Source: Virgibacillus sp. NKC19-3
GTDB taxonomy: Bacteria > Bacillota > Bacilli > Bacillales > Amphibacillaceae
Reading direction: 5' to 3'
DNA: 64,000 nucleotides
Assembly: GCF_019837165.1 (NCBI RefSeq)
Contig: NZ_JAGYHC010000001.1
Coordinates: 1,736,001-1,800,000 of the forward strand
The notes beneath the pieces are model-generated. The model had not been told where the DNA came from, did no database searches, and worked only from the letters and a program-made list of their open reading frames with translations. Made by a program: the position numbers and the translations under genes. Below, piece after piece: positions 45,562 to 54,713 of the stretch; within the stretch, counting starts at the first letter, position 1; each line of letters begins with the position of its first letter.

Positions 45562-46884
45562 ATGAAACAGTCTAACATTGAAGATAAACAACCTGAAATA
45601 CTAAAGAAAGAGTATCGTCTTAAAGGAAGTCCGAATAGGGGCTTGCTTATGGCAACATTTGGATTTTTCATCGGATTTTCCGCGGTATCTTTGTTTGGAA
45701 CAGTTGCTTCAGAGTTTAATAAGTTTTTAGGATTATCCGGTATCATGCTAGGATTCTTAGTGGGATTGCCGCAACTGCTCGGATCATTACTCCGCATACC
45801 TTTTGGTGCATGGGTTGATAAGGTCGGTGGAAAAAAACCAATGCTTATTTTACTTGGCATCTCAATTGTCGGGATGGTCGGATTAACGTCTATTCTTTAC
45901 ACGGGAGAATTAACAATGGGGAAATTCCCGTGGGTTTTATTGTTTGGCTTGCTTGGAGGTGCAGGTGTTGCGACGTTTTCTGTCGGAGTACCGCAAACGA
46001 ATTATTGGTTTCCGACGAATAAACATGGGTTTTCATCTGGTGTTTACGGTGGTTTAGGTAATTTAGCTCCAGGGATTTTTAGTTTGATTTTGCCTACAAT
46101 ACTTGCCTTATATGGACTGGCAAATACTTATTTGATATGGCTCCTTTTTCTGATTGCTGGAACGATTATTTATGCCGTCTACGCTAAAGATGCTTATTCC
46201 ATTCAAATCACGAATCAAGGGGTCAATGAAAGGGAAGCGAAGCGGGTAGCAAAAAAACTCGGACAGGAAGTGTTTCCTTCGGGTAATGCCGTTGATGCTT
46301 TGAAAAAATCAGCTAAAAACCCGCGTACATGGGCTTTGATTGCACTCTATTTCACTTCATTCGGAGGGTTTTTGGCTCTAACAACTTGGTTGCCAACTTA
46401 TTGGACAGAGTTTCACGGACAGAGTGTTCGGATGGCAGGTGTTCTGATGGCCATCGGTTTCTCGATATTTGCTTCACTTATACGAGTATATGGTGGGAAG
46501 GCAAGTGATGATCATGGCGGGGAAAAGGTAGCCATAATCAGTTTTGCAGTTGCACTCCTTGGTGCATTAATGTTCGTAGTAACATCTACCTTTTGGATCG
46601 CTTTGCTGGCGGAGGTTATTCTTGCTGCAGGTATGGGGATTGCTAATGCTGCTATATTCAAACTGGTGCCAACCTATGTCAGCGACGCACCAGGCGGAGC
46701 CAGCGGCTGGGTTGGTGGCCTGGGAGCCTTTGGGGGATTTGTAATTCCACCGGTTATGGGATTGTTTATTGATATTTTTGGCGTATCTGGTTATCAGTAT
46801 GGTTTTTTAGTTTTTGCAGCCTTGGCTCTTCTCTCGATAATCATATCCTACAATTTAATGAAAAATAATCCAGTGAAACAATAA
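45562..46884 (+). CDS. narK: Nitrate/nitrite transporter NarK
   Basis: This 440-aa major facilitator protein of the nitrate/nitrite porter family has 12 predicted TM helices. The nitrate signature GGAGVATFSVGVPQTNYWFP and a later Gly-rich block (APGGASGWVGGLGAFGGFVIPP) are present, as is the MFS loop GAWVDKVGGKKP. It imports nitrate or exports nitrite for the nar enzyme. AAGGAGG lies 9 bases before ATG 45562. It follows narI by 88 bases; a short TTCC...GGAA hairpin lies in this gap but without a T-run long enough to call termination. Confidence 0.94.
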   Translation: MKQSNIEDKQPEILKKEYRLKGSPNRGLLMATFGFFIGFSAVSLFGTVASEFNKFLGLSGIMLGFLVGLPQLLGSLLRIPFGAWVDKVGGKKPMLILLGISIVGMVGLTSILYTGELTMGKFPWVLLFGLLGGAGVATFSVGVPQTNYWFPTNKHGFSSGVYGGLGNLAPGIFSLILPTILALYGLANTYLIWLLFLIAGTIIYAVYAKDAYSIQITNQGVNEREAKRVAKKLGQEVFPSGNAVDALKKSAKNPRTWALIALYFTSFGGFLALTTWLPTYWTEFHGQSVRMAGVLMAIGFSIFASLIRVYGGKASDDHGGEKVAIISFAVALLGALMFVVTSTFWIALLAEVILAAGMGIANAAIFKLVPTYVSDAPGGASGWVGGLGAFGGFVIPPVMGLFIDIFGVSGYQYGFLVFAALALLSIIISYNLMKNNPVKQ

Positions 46885-46944
46885 CAATAGGATTACGCTT
46901 ATATTTTAACCAATGGAAGGAACCTAGCACAATGAGGTGAGAAA

Positions 46945-48219
46945 ATGGCTAAAGCACAATATAACATGAAATTAATTAATATTTTAAAAGATATATTACA
47001 TCGTTTACATGATACGGGTCCGTCAGAATCTATTCAAGAAGAGTTTGACCGACATTTTAAAGATGTGAATGCTGTTGAAATATTGTTGATTGTGCAGGAA
47101 TTAAAAAGTGGAGACTATGGTATTACATCTCAGAATGTTAAGGAGTTATTCCGTGTTTATGCTCAATTGTACGGCCATTCAATGAATGAATGGAATATTC
47201 CTGAAACGCAACATCCAGGTCACCCAGTCCAAATTTTCGCAAATGAAAATAAAGCATTTTTGGAAATTTTTACTGAAATGAATAGTCTTTTAGAATTATT
47301 GGAAAAAAACCAACACCAATTGCAAGAAGATACGTTAGAAAGACTCAAGGAGCTTATGTCTTCATTAGGACAGTTCTATAACCACTATAATCGTAAAGAG
47401 AAGCTATTTTTCTCAATTTTGGAGCGATATAGGCATTATACGCCATCCAGAATCATGTGGAGGGATGATGATCGAATCCGTAACCTATATAAGGGAACCA
47501 AAAAAATGATGGAACGTATACCTGATATAGAATTTAAATACTTGAAGAAAACGTATCATTTATTTGAACGTCAATTTAAGGAAATGATTTTTGAGGAAGA
47601 ATCATTTTTATTACCAATGCTTGCGTTAACCTTTCAAGAAGATGATTGGCTGGCTATCGCAAAGGAAAGTGACGCATATGGCTATTGTTTTGGTGAGCCG
47701 GAAGAAAAATGGGTGTCTCAACGAACGTCATTTATCGATGAGGAAGATGAAACGGATACAATAAATCATGCGAAAGATGCTGATATTCCAAGCCTTCCCT
47801 TTGGAGGTGGCTACTTAACAACACATGAAGCCAACCATATTCTTAACCATTTGCCACTAGAAATAACATTTGTGGATAAAAACGGTTTATTTAAATACTT
47901 TAATGAAAGAATCGATTCATCTGAGATGATGCTTGTACGGACACCAAGCTCAATTGGCCGTTTCGTAGCCAATTGTCATCCACCTAATAGTTTAGAGAAG
48001 GTTATGAACTTAATTCATGATCTGCAGTCAAAGAAACGCTCTTCTGAAAGTATGTGGTTTAAGAAAGGGGGGCGTTATGTTTATATCACGTATAAAGGTG
48101 TATTTGATGAGAATGGAGAGTACTTAGGAATTTTGGAGTACGTTCAAGATATTCAGCCTTTCTTAGATCTAACACGTGAAGTGAAAAAAGAACTTAGTCA
48201 ACTAGATGAATCGTTTTAA
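46945..48219 (+). CDS. DUF438/hemerythrin/PAS protein downstream of nar
   Basis: The 424-aa cytosolic protein has three parts: an N-terminal DUF438 domain (~1-75, KDILHRLHDTGPSESIQEEF), a hemerythrin-like four-helix region (~90-235) with His/Glu metal ligands (HPGHPVQIFANENKAFLEI, HYNRKEKLFFSIL, FEEESFLLPML), and a C-terminal PAS-like domain (~285-410, HLPLEITFVDKNGLFKYFNE, then R). Such proteins may sense O2 or NO or act in nitrosative-stress repair, but the role is not established. GAGGTG precedes ATG 46945. It is 60 bases after narK and ends the cluster before a 21-bp terminator. Confidence 0.88.
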   Translation: MAKAQYNMKLINILKDILHRLHDTGPSESIQEEFDRHFKDVNAVEILLIVQELKSGDYGITSQNVKELFRVYAQLYGHSMNEWNIPETQHPGHPVQIFANENKAFLEIFTEMNSLLELLEKNQHQLQEDTLERLKELMSSLGQFYNHYNRKEKLFFSILERYRHYTPSRIMWRDDDRIRNLYKGTKKMMERIPDIEFKYLKKTYHLFERQFKEMIFEEESFLLPMLALTFQEDDWLAIAKESDAYGYCFGEPEEKWVSQRTSFIDEEDETDTINHAKDADIPSLPFGGGYLTTHEANHILNHLPLEITFVDKNGLFKYFNERIDSSEMMLVRTPSSIGRFVANCHPPNSLEKVMNLIHDLQSKKRSSESMWFKKGGRYVYITYKGVFDENGEYLGILEYVQDIQPFLDLTREVKKELSQLDESF

Positions 48220-48257
48220 GAGGAGGAAGTCCAGATTTAGTCTTGTTGACAATAATG

Positions 48258-48310
48258 AAAGGGAGGCGAAACAGCATATCTATTGGTATGCTGTTTCGCC
48301 TCCCTTTATA
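48258..48310 (+). terminator. Very strong terminator closing the nar cluster
   Basis: A perfect 21-bp stem (48258-48278 with 48287-48307) surrounds TCTATTGG. The A-rich 5' arm and T-rich 3' arm suit both directions. Confidence 0.88.
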
Positions 48311-48452
48311 TTTGGAATCTTTGAATGTGAGTCAATACCGAACCGGGGCTCACCCGAAACCCCTTTAGTAAATTACTAACCCCATTCATTTATTCATTTG
48401 TACAAGCATAAATTAGAATAATAGATAAGGACAAGCAGGGGACGGGATAAAG

Positions 48453-48659
48453 ATGGGGTATGTATTTTTATTTTTAATCGGCTTTGGGATGGCTGTTTCC
48501 GGGGGAGTCACCATCATAGCATACATGAATTTACTACCAGCGGGATTAACATGGACGGATTATTTTATTTTTATAGGAGGCAGAATAGAATGTTACTTTC
48601 TGCTGATTGGATTTTTGATCATGGCGTTCGTCATTTATCGTATGCCAAACAACCTTTAA
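48453..48659 (+). CDS. Small two-TM membrane protein before yjbA
   Basis: This 68-aa protein begins MGYVFLFLIGFGMAVSGGVT and has two hydrophobic helices around an amphipathic link containing RIECY. I know no function for it; it resembles short conserved membrane proteins of Bacillaceae. AGGGGACGGG lies 7 bases or more before ATG 48453. It is on the same strand as yjbA, 77 bases upstream. Confidence 0.65.
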   Translation: MGYVFLFLIGFGMAVSGGVTIIAYMNLLPAGLTWTDYFIFIGGRIECYFLLIGFLIMAFVIYRMPNNL

Positions 48660-48736
48660 TCTCATTTCATTCGAATATTTTTTTAAAATAATGGTCATAA
48701 TGTATGTTAAGTTACGTTAAAAAGTGAGGGTTGTTT

Positions 48737-49498
48737 ATGTTATATTTGCATGATGTTTGGGTGAATTGGTTTGAAGGAGAAGAAAACGGGTATAGCGTCT
48801 GTTACTTTCATGAATGGCGCAAAGATGACAAGATTGAATTATTAGATCAGGTTCCATTATTGTACATAACAGATGACTTATACAATTATATTGAAAATGA
48901 CATGAATGAGCTACCTATAGTACTGCTTGATACGATTTATAAACGTGCTTATTCCCGCAAGGGTCAGGATCGAACCGTACTTGAATATGCTTGTATCATC
49001 ACAGATGGCAAAGAAATACTGGCTCTTGATACCATTGGCTATCAAATTCCTATTCGTAAAAGCCGTTTAATACCAAGACAGGAGCAACTTGTATTCGATA
49101 TGATTGAAAATAAAAAAGCCCAATCCTTTAAATTCGATGGTACCTCTTATGAGAAAGAGTACCACATGTTATCAATGCCACCTGAACTAGTTTTTGGCTT
49201 AACGAGAAGGGAACGTCAATTGAAGCAGCTGCTTATGATAGGGTTGGATCAGTTACGAACGACCAACAATTTAAAAGAGTTGCGGTATTGGCTTACCGAA
49301 TGGGATCCAAAAAACTATCCATTTATCCGATTCATGAATGAAGATAAAGTATGGGACGCCCTTTATAATGGGGTGAAGCAAGGATGGAGCATGGCACATG
49401 AAGAATTATGTGCAAAATTAATCAAGGGGCAGCCTTTCCTTGAAAAAATGTTTGAAGCGGAAAATAATCAAGAGCAAAATACGTCGAAGCAAAAGTAA
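48737..49498 (+). CDS. yjbA: YjbA (UPF0736) protein
   Basis: The 253-aa cytosolic protein begins [20 protein letters not shown], the hallmark of the YjbA/DUF3603 family, whose function is unknown. I chose ATG 48737, six bases after GAGGG; a TTG two codons earlier is less likely. As in B. subtilis, it lies next to trpS, here convergent, with one bidirectional terminator between them. Confidence 0.9.
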   Translation: MLYLHDVWVNWFEGEENGYSVCYFHEWRKDDKIELLDQVPLLYITDDLYNYIENDMNELPIVLLDTIYKRAYSRKGQDRTVLEYACIITDGKEILALDTIGYQIPIRKSRLIPRQEQLVFDMIENKKAQSFKFDGTSYEKEYHMLSMPPELVFGLTRRERQLKQLLMIGLDQLRTTNNLKELRYWLTEWDPKNYPFIRFMNEDKVWDALYNGVKQGWSMAHEELCAKLIKGQPFLEKMFEAENNQEQNTSKQK

Positions 49499-49543
49499 AT
49501 CATTCAGTGAGACGGGGGATTCTCGCTCACTGAATGATTTTTT
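49498..49543. terminator. Bidirectional terminator between yjbA and trpS
   Basis: AATCATTCAGTGAG (49498-49511) pairs with CTCACTGAATGATT (49526-49539), followed by T-runs on both strands. Confidence 0.92.
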
Positions 49544-50548
<1,005 letters not shown>

Positions 50549-50559
50549 TCACTCCGATT

Positions 50560-50770
50560 CTTTATTCTACATAAAAAAAGCCCATTTATCCCTCAAACAG
50601 GGACGAATGAACCGCGGTGCCACCCTTATTATCTTCACATTCTTTGTAAAGACCACTTTAAGTTACATCAGTTCCAAAGTCCAATTCCAAATTACCCTTG
50701 ATACTTGTTTCCACCAACCACAAGTTCTCTAAAAACCAATAAGTAATTGTACTACGCCTTTTTCATCACT
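50560..50770 (-). promoter_or_regulatory. T-box riboswitch upstream of trpS
   Basis: Reading the minus strand, the T-box core AAGGGTGGCACCGCGGT lies at 50627-50611. It is followed by a terminator stem (TCCCT...AGGGA with flanking CATT/AATG) and a T-run at about 50579-50572. Upstream is a Stem I region with GAGAACTTGTGG and several TGG triplets (in AATTGGACTTTGGAAC), consistent with a tryptophan UGG specifier. tRNA binding would form the antiterminator. Confidence 0.92.
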
Positions 50771-50784
50771 TTATATTCCATTTT

Positions 50785-50813
50785 TTTATTATTATATATA
50801 GCATTGTTGTCAA
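50785..50813 (-). promoter_or_regulatory. Promoter of the trpS T-box leader
   Basis: On the minus strand TTGACA (complement of 50808-50813) is followed 16 bases later by TAATAA, a fair sigma-A promoter upstream of the T-box. Confidence 0.55.
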
Positions 50814-50958
50814 ATGCAAGTAACTAGCAAAAAAGTCTTTTCCGTACTCCTCTTTATCCTTCTAAAAACTAAAAAATTCGACTTAATCCTCCATTTGTTG
50901 TTCAAATCTGACTTCATTTCGTATATACTAGGTTTAAAATACGTATTGGAGATTGAAT

Positions 50959-52170
50959 GTGATGGAGAGAAAACGGCTTACGGCTTTTACATTTATAAGT
51001 ATACTTCTCCTGGGGATAATGCTACCTATAAGTAGTAGTGGAGAAGAAGTACAAACAGCAAGTGCACATAAGGAAAGACAAACCAATATTAAATCGATTG
51101 ATACAAGTGAAAGAATACAGCGTTTTACATATGATTCAGGCTATGATTTTGAATATCCTGATGCGGTGAGGGGTATCTATGTTACTGGAAATTCGGCAGG
51201 TGGCAGTCGCTTTGAGAGCCTCTTGGATTTAATTGACACAACAGATCTAAATACAATGGTAATTGATATCAAAGAAGATAATGGTAATTTAACGATGATA
51301 CCCGAAGAGGGATCCCCGTATGAAGATATGGCGAAAAATTATATAGATGACCCTGATGAGATGATGCGGGTCTTAGAAGAGAAGGGCATCTATCCAATCG
51401 CGAGAGTTGTTGTTTTTAAGGATAGTGTGCTATCTAAGGAGCGCCCTGATCTGTCCTTTCAACAAAACGGAGAAGTATGGGTGAATAATAAAGGGGAAGC
51501 ATTTTTAAATCCGTTTGAACAAGAAGTATGGGAATACAATGTTGAAATTGCGAAGATGGCTGCAGAAATGGGCTTTCAGGAGATCCAGTTCGATTATGTA
51601 CGTTTTCCTGAAGGTTTTGAAAACCGGGATTCTGAGCTGGAATACACACTTGGGGATTACGAAAACTCCGAACTTGATGACGTGAAAAAACGTGTAGAGG
51701 CTGTAACGGACTTCGTAGCGTTTGCTCGAGAAGAATTGGCGTATTATGATGTTGACGTTGCTGCAGATATATTCGGTTACGCAGCTACGATTGAAGAAAC
51801 ACCAGGTATCGGCCAAAACTTTTCTAAGATATCGGAAAATGTCGATATCATTTCATCGATGATCTATCCCAGTCATTGGAGTCCCTATTTTGGTATAGAA
51901 AAGCCCGATACAGAACCATATAAGCTTGTTAACGAATATGCTCAAGTGGAAAATGAGGTGTTGGATGCCTTGGAAGAGACTCCAGTTTCAAGACCGTGGT
52001 TACAGGATTTTGAAGCACCTTGGTTATATAGTGGAGCAACCAAACAATATGGAAAAGAGGAAGTTGAGGCGCAAATCAAAGCATTGTATGAAAATGGGAT
52101 TGATGAATTCCTGTTATGGAATTCCGGGAATACGTATACTGAAAATGTAGACTATATGATCGGAAAATAA
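50959..52170 (+). CDS. Exported putative glycoside hydrolase (DUF4015)
   Basis: The 403-aa protein has an N-terminal hydrophobic signal or anchor (RLTAFTFISILLLGIMLPIS) and a TIM-barrel domain of the DUF4015/GH13-like group: RGIYVTGNSAGG, NTMVIDIKEDNG, GFQEIQFDYVRFPEGF, VAADIFGYA and SSMIYPSHW. The conserved acidic residues (Asp-Ile-Lys-Glu-Asp, Asp-Tyr-Val-Arg-Phe-Pro) are kept, so it may be active on a cell-wall or extracellular polysaccharide; the substrate is unknown. TTGGAG (50945-50950) suits GTG 50959 best; ATG 50962 is also possible. A terminator follows. Confidence 0.85.
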   Translation: MMERKRLTAFTFISILLLGIMLPISSSGEEVQTASAHKERQTNIKSIDTSERIQRFTYDSGYDFEYPDAVRGIYVTGNSAGGSRFESLLDLIDTTDLNTMVIDIKEDNGNLTMIPEEGSPYEDMAKNYIDDPDEMMRVLEEKGIYPIARVVVFKDSVLSKERPDLSFQQNGEVWVNNKGEAFLNPFEQEVWEYNVEIAKMAAEMGFQEIQFDYVRFPEGFENRDSELEYTLGDYENSELDDVKKRVEAVTDFVAFAREELAYYDVDVAADIFGYAATIEETPGIGQNFSKISENVDIISSMIYPSHWSPYFGIEKPDTEPYKLVNEYAQVENEVLDALEETPVSRPWLQDFEAPWLYSGATKQYGKEEVEAQIKALYENGIDEFLLWNSGNTYTENVDYMIGK

Positions 52171-52175
52171 GTTAC

Positions 52176-52213
52176 AAAGCGAATCTCGTTACAAGATGAA
52201 GATTCGCTTTATT
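52176..52213 (+). terminator. Terminator after the DUF4015 gene
   Basis: AAAGCGAATCT (52176-52186) pairs with AGATTCGCTTT (52200-52210). Confidence 0.8.
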
Positions 52214-52368
52214 CTCGTAGACAGAGAAATATAAAGGAAATGTCATGTTTCCTAATAGGTAATCTTTCAGTTGGGAATGCTAAAATTAGTACTTATTTCA
52301 TGCAGATTTAACAAAGGATCGTTTTTTCGTTATACTAAAAAAATCAATAAAAAATAAGGAGTTATGTT

Positions 52369-52962
52369 ATGAATTGGTATGATAAGTTAAGTAAGTATTT
52401 CCCCGTAGAAGAGATGAAATCAAAAGCGCATATGGAAATGCTCTTAGATGAAAAGGGGGATGTTTACCATAAGGATGAAAGTTCCTTACATGTCTTAATG
52501 TTTGCGGAATTTGACTCATTCGTTTTTATTGACTATGTATGGGTTTCACCAGATGCAAGAGGGCAGGGAACAGGACATAAGTTAATGGAAAAACTAAAAA
52601 ATAAAAACAAACCAATTATTTTGGAAGTGGAGCCAGTAGATTATGATGATTCAGATTCAGAGAAACGACTTCACTTTTACCACAGAGAAGGCTTCGCTCA
52701 CGCGCAAAAGATTGATTACAATCGTCGTTCCCTGGCTACAAATGAGGATACCGCAATGGAAATCTTGTATTGGTCTCCAACGGATGATTCCGAAGAAGTG
52801 ATTTTTCAAAAGATGAAAAAGATGTACGAGGATATTCATACGTATAAAGATAAAGAAATATATGGCAAGTCCTATCAATCGGTCGATGAAGTTCTAACGT
52901 ATGAGAAAGACCGAGATTCCAAGGATATATTAGAAGGCATACATACAACAGAAAAATCCTAA
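52369..52962 (+). CDS. yjbC: GNAT-family acetyltransferase YjbC
   Basis: The 197-aa protein has the acetyl-CoA loop of the GNAT fold (VWVSPDARGQGTGHKLMEKL, motif A R/Q-x-x-G-x-G) near residues 59-78, followed by FYHREGFAHAQ. The substrate is not known. It lies directly upstream of spx, as in B. subtilis, where yjbC and spx share transcripts. AAGGAG lies 7 bases before ATG 52369. Confidence 0.88.
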   Translation: MNWYDKLSKYFPVEEMKSKAHMEMLLDEKGDVYHKDESSLHVLMFAEFDSFVFIDYVWVSPDARGQGTGHKLMEKLKNKNKPIILEVEPVDYDDSDSEKRLHFYHREGFAHAQKIDYNRRSLATNEDTAMEILYWSPTDDSEEVIFQKMKKMYEDIHTYKDKEIYGKSYQSVDEVLTYEKDRDSKDILEGIHTTEKS

Positions 52963-53260
52963 AAAGTCCTTTTACGGAAATTCCCGTACACTAAGTTGTT
53001 GTATTTGTTTTGCTTGATTTTAAAAATATTTTCACGTGGCAGGTTTAATTGAAAATGATATAGGGTATGTTACTACTACATTGATAAATGTAAACAATTC
53101 ATGAACATTTGAAAAAACCTTGATTTTTCTTGGAAATCCTCTACCTTTTAATTGACAAATGTAGTATAATTTACATATAGGGTTAATTAAACTTATTTTA
53201 ATCTAATAAGTAGCTCAATGTTTATGAAAATACCCATTTTAGAATGAGGAGTGAAGTTTC
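52963..53260. promoter_or_regulatory. Upstream region of spx with a likely -10 element
   Basis: This AT-rich 298-base gap holds no gene. TAGTATAAT near 53161-53169 is a good -10 element; a TTGACA only 7 bases before it is too close to be its -35. No terminator is evident after yjbC, so read-through into spx is possible. Confidence 0.4.
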
Positions 53261-53656
53261 ATGGTAACACTTTATACCTCACCAAGTTGTACATCTTGCA
53301 GGAAGGCAAAAGCGTGGCTTGAGGAGCACAATATCCCATTTAGAGAAAGGAATATTTTTTCCGAACCATTAACGTTGGATGAAATAAAGGAAATATTACG
53401 GATGACGGAAGATGGAACTGATGAGATTATCTCGACTCGCTCAAAGGTTTTTCAAAAATTGGATGTTGATATTGATCAATTACCATTAAAAGATTTATTT
53501 AATTTAATCCAACAAAACCCAGGCTTATTGAGAAGACCAATAATTTTGGATGAAAAACGATTGCAAGTTGGATATAACGAAGATGAGATTCGACGGTTTT
53601 TACCAAGAACAGTACGTACTTTTCAACTACGTGAGGCGCAGCGAATGGTCAACTAA
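53261..53656 (+). CDS. spx: Transcriptional regulator Spx
   Basis: Spx binds the RNA polymerase alpha C-terminal domain and redirects transcription under disulfide stress. The 131-aa ArsC-like protein has the redox switch Cys 10/Cys 13 ([14 protein letters not shown]), the alpha-contact Gly near residue 52, and [19 protein letters not shown] with the redox-linked Arg. Normally it is degraded by ClpXP with the help of SpxH, which is encoded at 60466-61359. GAGGAGTGAAG precedes ATG 53261. yjbE, which follows spx in B. subtilis, is absent. Confidence 0.97.
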   Translation: MVTLYTSPSCTSCRKAKAWLEEHNIPFRERNIFSEPLTLDEIKEILRMTEDGTDEIISTRSKVFQKLDVDIDQLPLKDLFNLIQQNPGLLRRPIILDEKRLQVGYNEDEIRRFLPRTVRTFQLREAQRMVN

Positions 53657-53692
53657 TTCGTTCACAACTTTTAGGAAATACGAAATACAAAT

Positions 53693-53730
53693 AAAAACGC
53701 AGATCCCTTTTTACTGGTCTGTGTTTTTGT
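53693..53730 (+). terminator. Terminator after spx
   Basis: AAAAACGCAGA (53693-53703) pairs with TCTGTGTTTTT (53718-53728), including one G-U pair. Confidence 0.85.
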
Positions 53731-53801
53731 TATATTAGGGTCAGGTGTCCCTTTAAATATTATGGGTGACAAATGTTTAGGAATGCTTTAAAATATGATA
53801 T

Positions 53802-53902
53802 TAACCATTCATATAACAATTTATAAATTTGTAGGCATATTAATTTCCAAGAAGAATGAAGCTATCATACAATGGCAGTAGAAATATAAATATGAATGGT
53901 TA
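53802..53902. repeat. 13-bp inverted repeat upstream of mecA
   Basis: TAACCATTCATAT (53802-53814) and ATATGAATGGTTA (53890-53902) are exact reverse complements 75 bases apart, in the 348-base AT-rich gap before mecA. No gene is seen in this gap. Confidence 0.5.
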
Positions 53903-54004
53903 GAAATGTACGTTAACGGGAAATGGAATGGTAAATGATTTCACTATATATAAAGGTGAAGTGGTCTCTTCCACTTAACTATTTATAGAAGGGAGAGAAA
54001 CAAA

Positions 54005-54685
54005 ATGGAAATAGAAAGAATCAATGAAAATACGGTAAAGTTTTATATTTCTTATTATGACCTTGAAGATCGTGGGTTTGAGCGTGAGGAAATCTGGTAT
54101 AATCGGGAGCGAAGCGAGCAATTGTTTTGGCAAATGATGGATGAAGTGAACTATAAAGAGGACTTTACGGTAGAAGGTCCGTTGTGGATTCAGGTTCAGG
54201 CAATGGATAAAGGATTGGAATTCGTTGTTACCAAAGCACAAGTCTCCAAAGATGGGGAGAATATTGAATTACCGACAGAAGATGGTGAAACAGTAGACGT
54301 ACCTGTTGATAAGAAAATAGAAAATATGCTGGAAGATAAATATGGAAAAAGTCATGACCAAAGTGAGGAATTGGAAGAAGACAACCTATCAATTATTGTA
54401 AGGTTCCATGATTTCGAGGACGTCATTCAATTAAGTCATTACTTTGCAGCTTTCACAGGAAGTGCCCAAGATTCCCTGTATCACTATGATGAAAGCTATT
54501 ACTTGTATATGGAGTTTTCTCATGAATTACTGGATGACGACGTACAAGAAGATTTCATTAGCCAAGTATTAGAATTTGCAGACGATACAGACGTGACCAT
54601 TCACTTATTAGATGAATATGGGAAAAAGATATTTGAAACGGACACCTTTGCCCAAGTCAGATCTTATTTTCCAGTTGAAGTCTAG
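54005..54685 (+). CDS. mecA: Adaptor protein MecA
   Basis: MecA targets proteins, notably ComK in B. subtilis, to the ClpC/ClpP protease and promotes ClpC hexamer assembly. The 226-aa protein has the N-terminal substrate-binding part (MEIERINENTVKFYISYYDL, EDRGF), an acidic linker with many Glu/Asp (~100-125), and the C-terminal ClpC-binding half (LSIIVRFHDFEDVIQLSHYF). GAAGGGAGAG precedes ATG 54005. An insertion sequence has entered its terminator, separating it from coiA. Confidence 0.96.
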   Translation: MEIERINENTVKFYISYYDLEDRGFEREEIWYNRERSEQLFWQMMDEVNYKEDFTVEGPLWIQVQAMDKGLEFVVTKAQVSKDGENIELPTEDGETVDVPVDKKIENMLEDKYGKSHDQSEELEEDNLSIIVRFHDFEDVIQLSHYFAAFTGSAQDSLYHYDESYYLYMEFSHELLDDDVQEDFISQVLEFADDTDVTIHLLDEYGKKIFETDTFAQVRSYFPVEV

Positions 54686-54713
54686 ACACTCGAAAAAGGG
54701 TGTCTTTTTTTAT
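54686..54713 (+). terminator. mecA terminator, T-tract interrupted by an IS
   Basis: AGACAC pairs with GTGTCT around TCGAAAAAGG, followed by a T-run. The 8-base target duplication TTTTTTAT (54706-54713) is the end of this T-run, so the stem and T-tract remain functional on the mecA side. Confidence 0.8.

Noticed and set aside
53152-53169. TTGACA plus TATAAT as the spx promoter
   Set aside because: The two hexamers are only about 7 bases apart, too close for a sigma-A promoter; only the -10 was kept.
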